Source: Scolanthus callimorphus | Lineage: Eukaryota > Cnidaria > Anthozoa > Actiniaria > Edwardsiidae | Length of the DNA stretch: 64,000 bases | Assembly (NCBI GenBank): GCA_033964015.1 | Contig: CM066914.1 | Span: 18,945,023 to 19,009,022 of the forward strand | Direction: 5' to 3' | The notes under the pieces: model-generated | The model's database searches: none | What the model saw: the letters and a program-made list of their open reading frames with translations, nothing else | What the model was told of the DNA's origin: nothing | Shown: positions 23,435 to 35,393 of the stretch, piece after piece | Numbering within the stretch: the first letter of the stretch is position 1 | How the letters are laid out: every line of letters starts with the position of its first letter | Made by a program: the position numbers and the translations under genes

Positions 23435-26400
23435 ATTAATGTAATGTATAGATTTATTTAGGTTTGCAAGTAGAAATAAGGTAAACCTCAGATTGTTTGC
23501 CTTTTCCAAGTTGAGGTTTGGAGTCAGGAATGTAGTAGCTACCGGTTTATTTATTGTAAAAACCAAAAAAAACACGCCAGCCAAAACCATGGGATATTTT
23601 TTGTCGAATTTTCTATTTCAAAAAGATCCAGGTAGCGTAAATAAATCATGTAGGTGTTAAGACAGGAAAAAATTGAGGATTAGAGTAGAATACTGCGAAG
23701 AGATGAAAACAAAATCCACAAAAGAGAGAGGATTGTACAAAGTTAACAAACCTGACAGCTTATACAAGAATCCCGCCCAAAGCGAATAAGGAAGGAAGGA
23801 AAGAGTGAGAAAATACAAACGAATCGTCAAGTTTGACAATTGAACAGCCGAGTAGAGACACGCCAGAAGGGCAAAAACCAGACATGTTTGAATAGGGTAT
23901 GTTCCCTTTCAAGGCAACAAACAACTCGGCGAGCCTTCACAAAATAATTTTCGCAACCCCAAATGTCTTTGGGATTTGCGATGTTCTTTTGAACGTTAAC
24001 TTGAAATAAACAGTAGCTTGATAATTGCTTAGCTTTGGTGTATTTTTTGTCATATATAAAGCTTGTAAATGTTTCGTTTTTCTTAAAACCGTACAAGAAC
24101 ATCGAGAAGATCTTTTATTTCAAATTTATCAATCTTCATTTGTCTTTTATACGATTAAACAAAATGAAAGTGCTCAGAAGCTTTTGCTGGAGGAGTTTGT
24201 GAAATTGCGATGTATTTTTTGTGGACTCTAATCGCAAAACAGTGTGTTTAATATCTCTTTGCCTGCTGAAAAAATCGCAGTAACTTTCTCTGAAAACGGA
24301 GACACGAAAGAATCGACATTGCGCACTTTGGCAGGGTGAACCATTTCCAAAACAAGCGACAGCTGAAACCACCGTCACAAACTTCTCGCTGTTATATTGT
24401 CAGGAAATTTCTGATAAGGAAGTATCGCGACATTTAGCTGAACAGTTGCTGGCGTTTAATATGACATGTAATTCACCCCAAGCACTTCACTCAAGAGAAT
24501 TGCAAATTGAAACTGTCCTTAGTTGAAGTGGAGCCTCTTAGAGTATTTGTTATAGTTTCAAATTCCATGTCTTCGACGTCGAACATTTATCGCCCGATAA
24601 TCTGATATTGTTTTAGGGCCCCGTAAAAGTTCCGTCTCCCAACCGTTTCTCCCGGCAAAGTGGTTTACAGATAGCATCGCATTCTAAACTAAGATGTTTT
24701 GAAATTCTATAGTCGTTTGAAGATAAGAGTTGATAGGTCTAAAACGTCCCTTTTCACCCATATTTTTGTTATATTCAGCGATATTCCTCTTTGTATTCCC
24801 TGCACTTTATTTTTCCCAAGTTATAAGTCTTGGAGATTTTAATATAAACCTTTTTAAATCGAAACAAAAAAGGCGTTTCCTGGTGGTTCATCTGAGGTTA
24901 TGAGCGCAAAACCATGTATTTTTCATTCAGAAGGACAAACCCGGTTGACGTTATAAGTCCTTATAATTCGTAGTTATGAGACATTGATCCTACCGAAACT
25001 AATAATTATCCTTTATCTAAACCTTTTCTCTGAAATATGGGGTGAGAGTAAACAGAAATCGCGCAAAATAGCAATAGGCGTAAAAACATGATAAGAAAGG
25101 GTAACTTCGCAGGTGGCCAACGCCCCTTTGACGTATACCGAAATTAGTTCTCTTCCGTATTCCCCTCCCAGCTGCATGTACAGATTAAATACAGGGTGAA
25201 AATTAAGTTGAATCATGAATACAAGGCGCGTAAATTTTGTAGAGACTTAAACTATAGATTTAAAATATGGCTTTATCTTTGTGCAATAAGAGCCCGGTGG
25301 AGCGTGGAAAATAAAAGATGAGATTTCGAGACTACAGGAAATGATAAAATCATAGCGGGTCTGCTAGCGAAGGCTGAATTTAGAATTAAATTGGTTACGA
25401 AAGCATTAGATAGTGTTCGGGTAGTCTACAGGGATTAAACCGGTCTATATCATCAACGTAATTGATCTCTCGGGATATGGGTTTAGATTACTTCAATTAA
25501 CACAATCAATTTTGTAATATATGTGATTAGTGTTTATATATTTTATAGCAATTTCTTTACCACTATTTACTCTCACTTCAGTTACTGATCAGATTTTTCA
25601 TCATTTGTCATGGAACCTGGAAACTTGGTAACTTTACAGCTTAAATATCTCTCCTTTGCAGACAGTATTTCGAGATGTCGCCTGCAACGTATTCTGCGCC
25701 ATTTGTGCGGTGAAATTTTTACCAAATATAAATTATACACTCCAATTGAAGTGCACCATTACTGGTTCATTTAATGATTAAGCAATAATATTGCTTAATG
25801 AAATTATTTTGGAAGCTAACAAAATTATATGATCCGTGTCTGCGAAATTGATGCGGAACCGAAGAATTACTCAATGCCGATCATAAGAGCAATCATTTCA
25901 GAAATTCATTAAAAAATATGTTTAAGCGCAAATACGTTTAATATATAGTTTAATCAATTTTTTATTTATTTTTCACTTGTCGCCCCAAACCTGTTGTGTA
26001 CTGAGGATTTTACGGGGAAGAGTTGGTTAGACCTGGTTAGGAAAAAAGGCGCGCACTTATCTGCACAGAAATCACATCGTTTCTTACGATCTTACAGGAA
26101 AAAGAATCGATGTTGCCTATATTTCGTCCAGACTCGAACCTGACTATGGCAACGTCACTTTGTTTCACATGCAATGTAACAACTCGAGCTTATTTGTTTG
26201 TGCATCGAGCAAATTCTTCAGCCCGAGAAATGTTGAAAATGTTTTAGTATTATGATATAGCTACGATTTAACACGCGCTCTGATTGGTCCAAATCTATGC
26301 TGTATTTCATCGATAAAGTAATGGTTCTCCCCCGCTATATCATAAAAGCATCAGAGCACAACTTTCTTATTAACATTATCGGGAAATAGAGCACTTGTGA

Positions 26401-26613
26401 TGTTTGGAATGACACTCGAAACGTTCCTTTCGCCTGAGTCTCGGGCGTTCTTTTTGTTCTCCCAACATCCCGCGTGCGTTTTTCACATTATAACCAAAAG
26501 AAATCTGTGTTCTGTTGCTTAAATCAAACCTTATCGTAGCGATGCACGCTTTTATAAGAATAAGTTGATAGCCGCGTTGAACGCTAGAATTTGGAAAGAA
26601 TAACGTTCCCATT

Positions 26614-26784
26614 TAAGCATTAGAGCACAACTTTCTATGACTTTATCGGCACAATGGAGCACGCGTGATGTTAGGAGAGACACGAGAACGTGGCGAGTGA
26701 TTTTAAAACGTCTCGAGTGTCTCTCCCAACATCACAAGTGCTCTATTTGCCGATAAAGTCATAGAAAGTTGTGCTCTAATGCTT
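26614..26784. repeat. Long hairpin, about 72-base arms
   Basis: Left arm 26614-26686 (AAGCATTAGAGCACAACTTT...) is nearly complementary to right arm 26712-26784, with a loop of about 25 bases. A third, diverged copy of the arm starts at about 26347 in the same orientation as the left arm. The region could fold into a long double-stranded RNA if transcribed. Confidence 0.65.
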
Positions 26785-26827
26785 TTATGATATAGAGGGG
26801 GAGAACCATTACTTTATCGGTGTAATG

Positions 26828-27645
26828 TATCAGTCAATTCCAGCGGTGACCATCCCCCCCCCCGGGACACCGTGGGGCATTTGCGCACCGCTGCCTTCCC
26901 TGGGGTGGGGAATTTTGAAATTTTGCTGGTCCAGGGTCGGAATTGTTTTTCCCCGGGGGAGGGGGGTGGGGAATTTTGGTTTTCTAATCTCAAGCGCGTC
27001 GGGTTTTGCGAACTACAACACCAGCTACAATAACTATCCGTTGGCAGTTACAAAGTCCCACATTTCGCAGTTAACGTCTCCTATAGAGAAAAACAGATTT
27101 CGCAATTTCGTCTCAGTGGAAAAACATAAATGAATTGACACTATAAAGAGTTCCAATTTAGCAAAAAGTCAAGTAACATAACTGGCAAATAGTTGCTCTG
27201 CAAATAGAATAAAGGTAAATTTCGCATTGAGAGATTCCGGAGACAATTTGCAGAAATGGCTATAACGGCGAATGGCCTAGATGTCTACCGATATTGTACT
27301 AATACCTTAGTTTCACTTCTTATTTATATTTGTCTCACTTTCAGTGAAGTGAGAACTCGTTCAAAGACGAGAAAACTAAAGTACATTTACTGAAACGAAT
27401 TATAAATGCTCGGACAGTATAAATGGAGTTTAAGTTTTTGTTGTGAAGCTTTGTCACGCAGAGTCGATGGAATCCTACCGGGCTTTTCTCGTCCCGGGGG
27501 TGGCGCATTTTTCCGCTTTTTGTGTTCCCCGCCGTGGGGTATTTGCATTTTGCTAGCCCGGGGTGGGGAATTTTCAGTTTATTTTAGAAATGACCAATCC
27601 GGGGGTTGCCGGGGGGGGCATGGTCAGCGCTGGAATTGACTGATA
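26828..27645. mobile_element. Nested MITE with TATCAGTCAATTCCAGCG termini
   Basis: Inverted termini TATCAGTCAATTCCAGCGGT at 26828 and its near-complement ending at 27645, both followed inward by C/G-rich tracts. The internal sequence is rich in GGGG and GGGGAATTTT. Length 818 bases. No coding potential recognised. Confidence 0.7.
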
Positions 27646-28463
27646 CATAATAGAGCATAGATTTAAACCAATCACAGCGCGCGTTATATCGTAGCTATAT
27701 TATAAAAAATGAGTATACTACAACACCACTTTTCCTTGCTTTCTCTCGTGCGTTCTTGTGGAAACTGTATGTAAGAGGTGGCGAATGATTGTTCGGAAAA
27801 TGAAGAATCTTGCACGAAATTCTTAGAGATTCTTCGAATCTTTGATTTCTTTTTCTGGCAAATTACAGATAATGTATCAGAAGCAGTCTTTGATTGTCTC
27901 GATCTCGAATTTCTAAGCCTTGTTCTCGCGCTGTGTGGGAAAATCTCGCATTTACCTTTCGCCACCCCTTATCTACAAATCATTTTTCCAATAACTGAAG
28001 GGCTACCAGAAGCTAAAAATCATAAACCACTGAATTTTATATATCAAACGTCATTTAGTATAAACGTGTATCGAATCCCTCGACGTGTAACTATAGTCTT
28101 TGGCTTTTTAATTGAAGGTTTTAAAAAATCGAAGTGATTGATTTGAAATTTTCTATAGAAATCTTCAATTAAAAAGTATCTTTTTATTTCCGTTTTATAA
28201 TCAATAGCTTTATATTAAACCGGATCTTCATTGCATTGTACTGATTAGAACATATAAAATCAACATTCCAAGATTTGATCCGTGGATTGTTTGATTTTAA
28301 TATTGAGAAATGAATTATGAAGTTATGAGATGCTAATGGCGGCTTTACAGCCTATGTAAGTATTTTCCGGGCGATGCTACCTCGAGAGAAATACTATCGA
28401 ATCATGTTTCATTTTTTATTTACAGGAATAAAATTCTCTCGCGAGAAAAAAAGAAAAATGAAG

Positions 28464-28550
28464 TGCCTCCAGTGGGATTCGAACCCACGACCCTTGGGTT
28501 TCATGTGCCAGTGCATTAACATCTCGTCATAATCTAATTTCTCACGAGGC
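28464..28550 (-). tRNA. tRNA-Met(CAT)-like sequence, probably pseudo-tRNA or SINE head
   Basis: Read on the minus strand it starts GCCTCGTGAG and ends CACTGGAGGCA. The first five acceptor bases, GCCTC, pair with GAGGC. The T arm GTGGG-TTCGAAT-CCCAC is perfect and contains a B-box GGTTCGAATCC. The anticodon region (CTGGCACATGAAACCC) can place CAT in the loop but gives a weak stem. Length is 87 rather than about 73, with extra bases in the D-arm region. GCCTCGT matches the 5' start of elongator tRNA-Met. A degenerate tRNA or tRNA-derived SINE head is more likely than a working gene. Confidence 0.4.
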
Positions 28551-28603
28551 AAACGCCGCTCCCAAAACTAGGCGCCCATCGAACTTTACACGAATTTGCA
28601 TGT

Positions 28604-28745
28604 GCCTGCTCGCAGGCGTTGGAGAGTGCCCCTCCGTCCCCCACAATTTGCCTTTTTGCCACCAAATCCAAGATGGCGGCCACGCGCCCAAGCAAACTCT
28701 GGTTTTTCGACCTAAAAAATACTCTTGAACGCCTGCGAGCAAGCT
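28604..28745. mobile_element. MITE, GCCTGCTCGCAGGCGTTGGAG family, copy 1
   Basis: Inverted ends GCCTGCTCGCAGGCGTTGG and its complement around ACGCCTGCGAGC. The interior carries CCAAGATGGCGGCC, then AGCAAACTCTGG and TTTCGACCTAAAAAATACTC. Relatives occur at 44194-44326 and 54866-54945. Confidence 0.7.
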
Positions 28746-28838
28746 ACACACAAATGAACATTATCGATTTGTAGAATGGCAGTAGGGAATTGGAAGCACC
28801 ATTATGCACGCAGGCGATAACCTAGCGCCACGCCTACC

Positions 28839-28981
28839 CTGCTAGCAGGCGTTGGAGGCGGTTTTTAGTTCGTGTCGCTCAAGGCCGAATTTCTACGCGT
28901 CCAAGATGGTGCCCGCATTGGGATTCACTGGATTCTCGCCATAAAACGAACTAAAAAAAACAGCCTTCAAAACCTGCTAGC
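28839..28981. mobile_element. MITE, diverged GCTAGCAGGCGTTGGAGG copy
   Basis: Ends CTGCTAGCAGGCGTTGGAGG and, inverted, CTTCAAAACCTGCTAG. Internal CCAAGATGGTGCC and mirrored TTTTTAGTTCG / CGAACTAAAA arms. A second subfamily of the element ending at 28745, about 95 bases away. Confidence 0.6.
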
Positions 28982-31197
28982 TCTATCTACGCCATGCCGA
29001 GCACTATCTGTGTCGCCACGAAACGTTTCGTTGGGTGATCCTATTTGAGGAGCGCCCGCGAGCCACCGAATCCCTGTGCAGGGCCTAGAGCGAGAGAGTA
29101 AGGATTTCTCTACAAAGTTCATTGATAGACCGAGTAAGGGGCTACCAGCAGTGTCTATTGGCCTCTAAATCGCAATGATTCCTAGCTCGATTCCCGGTCT
29201 GGACACCGGATGGATGATTGCGTCTTTATCTTTACCTATACCTTCCTCTCTAAAACTACCTAGTTCCAATTTTTACCCTGTCAAATTTCGAGTTTATCGT
29301 GAGATTCAATATTTATTTTTGTTCTTTCAGGAGGTGCAGCAATGCAGGTGGTTAGAGTTAATCCTCAGCCTTATATCGTTATATCGTTGAAGGGGTGGTC
29401 ACCAGTGGCTTTGCTTTCCTTCACCTGGGTCTCCTTCACCTGGGTCCCTCGGTTAAGGTCATCTAAAAAGAATACTAAAACACAGGTCATCAACAAAGAA
29501 CGTGCTCACTCTTCCGCAATACTCTGTCATGCTTGTGAACACAAGTGCATACACAAGTGCATCATGCATTTATTTTCTAGTATTTCTAGTTCTTCCCACA
29601 TGGGCCGTTGTTCAATTCTGGGCATGTATCGCCTTGTACTTGTAGTTTTGTTGGCTCTTTTTTAACACTTATGGTTTCTTTCAAGCCATTCTTTTTAGTC
29701 TTTGATAATTTGGGAGGTCTTAGAAACGTTTAAGTTATATCTACCCGGCTTATTAGATCGCCTTATTCTTGTAGCGCAATCACTTGATTTGCTTGCCTAG
29801 AGGAACAACGGGTATAGGTTAATGAGCATGCAGCAAAATCAATATGAAACCGCTCTCGACAATATTCTCGAAGTCGGGCATCGAAGCTGGCGACCAAAGA
29901 AACTTCGTCATGCCGAAAGGGTGAGATTCAAAAACAAAGCGAGTCATTAGTAACGAGAACAAAAAGTAGAGTAGTATTAAAATATGGTAACTTTGTTGAC
30001 AACTCCAAAATGTTTATCGGAGTCATCTTCATCTTACAAGTCAGACCTTATATTAATACTGCGATTTTCATAACTCTGTGAACTCCCACGTTACATTTCC
30101 AAACGCCAAACTGCGTTTCGGTTTCCGTCAATCAAAGGCTTTTTTATACTGGCGTATGGTTGTTTTCTAAATTCGTTTGCAGGAAAATTTGGTTTTGAAG
30201 CCTATAGCTAGTTCAAGGAAACCCTCAAAGCATGCGTAAAATCACCAGGACAGTTGACTCGATTGGTAGACGGAAGCCAAACCGCGGTTTGTTAGTTGGC
30301 GTAGAGTTAGCAGAACTATGAAAATTGCAATAACGTGACCTTTGAAACAGAGGCTCGTTTCCCTTTCTATCTCGTGACACATCTCGTGATACATGAAAAG
30401 TGAATGAAGAGAAAAACATACCACCTTAATCCCTCATGGCTATTTAAATTCTCATTAGCGTTGAATACGAATAGCAAGTATTATGTAGGGTGGATTAATA
30501 TGATCACCTTTGATCCATGAGCACACACGGACCATGATGCAAAAGACGGGTTGGGATTAGCTAAGATTTCCCCAAGCACAGAACCAATTGTCGCTAAACC
30601 CATTTGTAACCAATAGCCAATTTCCGGTATATAATAGGCTGTTGAGGAGGTCCCAGATTAGATGATTTCATTATTGGGTATTAACGAACACTTGTTGTTT
30701 CATATACAATCAAATCTTTCAGCATTTAGTTATCTTAGCTACTTTTTACTCGTATTATCAAGGGATTATTAGATGGGAGGCGCTTAGCACGCCAAGGAGC
30801 GTTTGATAACTTTTGGGAGGTCTTTAGTTATCTACCCAGCTTATTAAAGGAACCGCCTCACGCTACCCATAATGCACCACAATGGACGATTCCACCTATA
30901 ACGCACGCGCGCGCTGCATGTCGGTATGTGATCCTTCGTCGAACAAACTGTTTAAAAAGCGCGCGCTGCATTCTGGTATTTGTGGGACACGGCTTGGGCA
31001 TTTCTGAATAAAGTAGAGCGCGCGCTTATAGTTGGAATCGTCCATTCTCGTCCGGCGTTTTATGCAAATTAACCATTTCCAGCCTGTGATATTTGCAGGA
31101 TACCCCAAGGTAGTTGAACACTGCTTGTAGTCCCTTTACTTAACGATATTTAACGTTGGTCCGTAAATACAAGACAAAAGTCGTCTGCTACATTGCT

Positions 31198-31499
31198 ACA
31201 GGGGTAAAATGAGAGCTGGGATTTGACCACTGGGAATGGGAATTATATGTCACTAAACTGGGGAAGAGATTCTATTTCCCTTTTCCTTGTAAAACGAATA
31301 AAAAAAACGTCGTTTTAAAATTATAAAATCAGTGTAAACATGTGAAAAAGACATAAAACGACAAAAAGAATTAACTGTACAGCGGTTTCTTGTTTGGTTA
31401 CCAGTCTCTCCCGTACCATACTCAATATTTCGGTCAGCGGCTTACAGCGTCACAACTGGGATTTGGCGATTGGATATGGGACCCCCTTCTGGACCCTGT
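31198..31499. mobile_element. Internally deleted relative of the 4810-6002 element
   Basis: Shares AGCTGGGATTTGACCACTGGGA, AAAACGTCGTTTTAAAAT and TACAGCGGTTTCTTGTTTGG with the left part of the 1.19-kb element, and TGGGATTTGGCGATTGG plus CCCCCTTCTGGACCCTGT with its right end. The left terminal repeat has lost most of its sequence. About 760 internal bases are missing relative to the longer copy. Confidence 0.7.
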
Positions 31500-31667
31500 T
31501 ATACGTGTGCTTTTATCCAGTGCGCTGAGCTGGACTGGTAACGCGAGACCCAAACACGGTGCGTCGGTGAATAAAGGCGTGCGCAGAAAAACGTTTCTCT
31601 CTTATCTACGGATGTTAACCAAATAGACTGCAAGCAGTATTAAAATATAGTTGCTGCTTTCAACAAA

Positions 31668-31745
31668 GGGCGCTCTATTCAATCTACGGTTGGCACATTA
31701 GCATTATAATGACAATGTTGAGTAAATAGTGGACAGCGCTATAGT
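31668..31745. repeat. GCGCTATTCAATCTACGGTTGGCACATT repeat, copy 1
   Basis: Contains GCTCTATTCAATCTACGGTTG and, about 60 bases on, GGACAGCGCTATAG. A related but inverted copy lies in P450 intron 2 near 36500-36655. Short non-autonomous element; ends not well defined. Confidence 0.45.
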
Positions 31746-33366
31746 CTCATATTTCGCCTGAAACGTTTTTTTTTTGTTCGGCCATTTGACTTCAGTACCG
31801 TGAGGTGTATAGCAAGGGTTTTCATTCAGTACTAGTAAGATAACTAGGGAGCGCCATAGACCAAGTCTATATCATCACTCGGCAACCTGCGTTTCAACCA
31901 AGAAGGCAAGCAAATCAACATAACAACGGACTCGCTTGTTCTAGTTTCCCAACCCAATAAATAAATGAATATCCTGCGCAGCGTCCTCCAGATACGAATC
32001 TAGAAGAAAGTGTGTGCACAATTGGGTGAGCGCGCACTGGTAGGACAAAAGAACGTAGTGCGCACATCTAACTGCAGCAAAAATCACACTCGTCCCCAGG
32101 CGTCTTTTGGCTGCGCGGCTTGTCGGTTAATGACGTCACACGGACGATTTGCTCAAAGAGCCTGGCAAAACACTCGATACCGGCAAGTCGAGATGTCTAT
32201 AGGCTTCCTAAAGTCGCGATTTTCACCTAGTGATTTGTCAGGCGTCATGAGACAGCTCAAACAGAGATAACTTGCGTGACATGGAGAGAACCTCTCCGTT
32301 AGTTCTCTGGAATCAAATGTAGTACAGCAATGAAATTGGCGATGTTGTCCTGATCTTATGTTAATGGTCGACATAACAGGTAGAAAAATGGTGTCAGACA
32401 AGGCTGCCGGGATTTTTGTTGATTGTAATGGCAATAGCAGGCAATAGGCCCGCGGTGCATTTGTCACGAGCTTTGGATGGAGATGCGAAATTTTAATCGA
32501 CGAGCATGCATTAGTGGTTGAAAAAATTCATTAGTAAAAGGGCCAATTTTGAAAATATGTACAAAAAGTGCGAAGATATAGCTATGTAAATATTTAATTA
32601 GCATATATTTACAGACATTTGCACTGAAGAAGCATAAATTCACAGAAATTAGTGCGCGCACCTCACAGAATTCAGCGCGCGAACACTACCAAACACTACC
32701 ACTACCGAACACTACCAAACACTACCATGATCTGGACCCGGGGTCCGCTCGCGTGCGAGAACCAATCAGAGTGCGCGATTTGATGAATTCCGGTGAAAAA
32801 AATTGCTGTTTTTTTCTTTATATAGCGCCCCATCAGCGTATATAACCAGAAATTGCTGTGATAAACCTAAGGATCCGTTTTGGTTCGCCTGGGTCAGCGA
32901 CTTAGCGTGACATAGACACTCAATCGATGGATAGTCCCGTGACTGTGTCACGCTCGCAACTTTGTCTGTGTCACGCTTGTGAGCTCTGTAAACATCAAAT
33001 TATAAAATTGTCCATGAATTTTGTTCTTTTAATACCCACAATGGTATGACTGAGATGCCAATTTATTGAGACTATAGATTATCTATTTTGTACAGCTTTG
33101 TACTGTTTGTACTCTGGTACGTTTCGTCTCCCCGCTAACCGGAAGTACTCGTTACATGCGAGACCACGACGACTGGCCAAACGCCACGTGGACTTCCTAT
33201 TGAAATGCAAATCATGGCTTGCAGATATTGATTTACATAAACAGGGACCTCTATGAATCAATCTCGCCTAAACAGATCAGTGAACAAATTCCGCTAAATA
33301 TTATTTATTTCGCAGAGAAATAGAAAAATATTAAGGCTGGAATAAGGCGAAGGTTCCCGAATCGAA

Positions 33367-33997
33367 ATGTTCTGGTACTTTACAAATCTACTGTTGCTGT
33401 TAGGGTTTCAATGCGTGTTTGGTCGGCATTTGCAGTTCGAACTCAGCGGATATGAGTGTTTTTATCAGGATATCGTCGAGAACACCGAATGCTCTTTAGA
33501 ATTTGCTCCATAACTGGAAACGATCCCAAGGTAGACGTGACTCTAGAAGACCCGAATGGAAATAAACTCTACCACGCCGAGAAAAAGGACTACGACCTTC
33601 ACAAGTTTACCGCGAGTGTGAATGGGACATACCAAGTATGTTTTAGCAATGTGTACGACTTCACAATAGGAGAAAATCTTGTTTATTTTGATTTTATTGC
33701 CGGCACGGAGGATGAATTCGGGAATGTACCAGGCATAGGCGGCGAAGTAGGGCCTACAACGAAAGCTTTAACACAGCTGGAAACTTCTCTTTCGACGATA
33801 CATGAAAATATGAACCTTGTTGAGAGATACCAGAACTATTACAGGCTCCGCGAGGCGAATGGACGAATGGCGGCGGAAAGTCTTAATAGCAAGGTGCAAT
33901 GGTGGTCTATTGGTCAGTCTGTGATTGTAGTAGCTGTTGGACTTACACAGGTTTAATGTTGAGAAGATTCTTCACTGTGACGAAAAACGAACTATAA
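33367..33997 (+). CDS. tmed7: p24-family cargo receptor, TMED3/TMED7 (gamma) type, intronless, with two apparent 1-base deletions
   Basis: The frame starts with a signal peptide (MFWYFTNLLLLLGFQCVFG). A GOLD domain follows, with family cysteines in ECFYQDIVENTECSLEF and NGTYQVCFSN, then coiled-coil wording (LETSLSTIHENMNLVERYQNYYRLREA), a transmembrane segment beginning WWSIGQSVIVVAVG, and a cytosolic tail with RRFF, a p24-type FF export signal. TMED proteins cycle between ER and Golgi in COPI/COPII vesicles. Two frame breaks are visible: near 33508-33509 (GCTCC/ATAACT) and near 33952-33954 (CAGGTTTAATG). Each is explained by loss of one base from a short run. With both allowed for, the protein is about 210 residues, the usual length. 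No intron is present. A retrocopy is possible, but no poly-A tract or target duplication is evident. AATAAA at 34498-34503 could end the transcript. TMED7 versus TMED3 is not certain. Confidence 0.85.
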
Positions 33998-35393
33998 ATC
34001 CCTGACTTCATTTCATATCACTTTCTTTACAGCAAACAACATGAGCATATTCTATACAGAGTCAGTACAGGTATACCTTTTGTCTGAGGCTATTTTCTGA
34101 CACGTAACGCATTATAGAACTCTGGAAATGAAGCAACACTTGTATAGACAAGAGAAAAGTCTTGGTATTTATTACAGAAATTATAGATTACTTTTACTTC
34201 TTTGAGCAAAATCTTGGTAGTTGTCAAAACAAATCTTATAGGGCCGGGCGGGAGAGGTTTAAAATTGTGCATGTAGTTTCGTAGATGAGCTCGTAACGTT
34301 ACTAGTTTTATCCCAAACGTGTTTCTAAAATTCTTCTACATAGCTGAGTGTTCTTTGGAAAAAAATTGATATAAACGATTTGTAAAAAGTGATGCAAAGT
34401 AGCGCAAATAAAAATGTTCTCGCAGAACGATAGCCCTTGTGTGTGCGTTGATTTCTCAGTGAACCCCAAAGCTACATTGTACATGCAGAATATTCTCAAT
34501 AAATTACCGATTTGAAATTTGCTAACTTCGTGATCCGAGTAATGGTGAAAATGTGGCTCCCGATTCGTGAAAATTACGCATAATTTTTATAAGTCTCTTC
34601 CATAGAGTTTGGAGAACAGAATTCACATTAATAAAACTAGAAATCCCAAAACGTTTTTAAATTAAAATAACAACATACAGTATTCGGAACTTAACAAATA
34701 TCCTAACTAAATATATCAAGACAGGTACTGATATTCTTCAATGCGTGATGATGTCAAGGGATTCAGTATTGTACGTCATCTACATAATGAGTTTTGGGCA
34801 TGCGCTGTAAGACTCGAGTACACAAATTTATCCCACATGGTTCCCAGCGGGGTCTCAAGTAGGCTTCTCATTTGAATATTCAATAGTCAATGCTCTGGTT
34901 TTCCTTCAATGCACGCACATATCTTTCGCCTTTTACTAAAGATATCCGTGGAGGAAAACAGCTAATGGGTCTATAGACCAATTTTTAAGAAGCTCTGCCT
35001 AACGGCGGGGCACCCTATAAATGAAATACAAACTATTCGGAACTGCTTTGGTCGGATTTTTATTCTGGTAGATTGGGTACCAGTGTCTTCAAGCTTCACT
35101 TCACAATACGCATAATCATAGTTAGTATACTAACTATGGCATAATTTACTGACACCATTGCGGCGTCTTGCTCAGTACGAGTGAAGCGTATGAAGTATGA
35201 ATTAAGTTTATGACGAAAGAAAAGTTTTGTATAGCCAATTACTGAACGACCAAAAATGCTGATGCAGCAAAAACCCAGAGAAGTACAGTAAGTAGCTTGC
35301 TCTAAAAATTCAACGTTACGTCATCTCCAGGTCTAATAACGCGCGGCCTACGAATCATATCCATTTAGCGCAGCTAGTCTCTCTATTCACAAC
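33998..35393. other. Gap between TMED and P450 genes
   Basis: Probable 3' UTR of the TMED gene up to the AATAAA at 34498-34503. After that comes AT-rich sequence with an inverted TAGTATACTAACTATG patch near 35120-35140 and the P450 5' flank. No gene or TATA box that I would defend. Confidence 0.5.

Larger units (their letters stand above)
26249..27707. mobile_element. Outer inverted-repeat element carrying nested insertions
   Basis: Imperfect terminal inverted repeats of about 53 bases: 26249-26301 (ATGATATAGCTACGATTTAA...) and 27654-27707 (complement contains ATATAGCTACGATATAACGC). The interior contains a hairpin at 26614-26784 and a second TIR element at 26828-27645. The outer element is therefore older than its inserts. 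No transposase reading frame seen. Confidence 0.6.
23435..33366. other. Intergenic region between Msx-like B and the TMED gene
   Basis: No supported protein gene in about 9.9 kb. Holds nested inverted-repeat elements at 26249-27707, a tRNA-Met-like sequence at 28464-28550, two related MITEs at 28604-28745 and 28839-28981, a shortened element at 31198-31499, a GCGCTATTC repeat at about 31668-31745, and an ACACTACCAA short tandem repeat near 32689-32728. Other stretches, for example 23.7-26.2, 29.0-31.1 and 31.8-33.3 kb, show nothing I recognise. Confidence 0.6.

Noticed and set aside
27778..28137. 119-codon plus-strand open frame
   Set aside because: Hydrophobic and AT-driven, with no domain and no neighbouring exons. 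Chance frame.
29822..29920. 33-codon frame MSMQQNQYETALDN... followed by GTGAGA
   Set aside because: Looks exon-like, with a plausible donor, but no partner exon or known family could be found.
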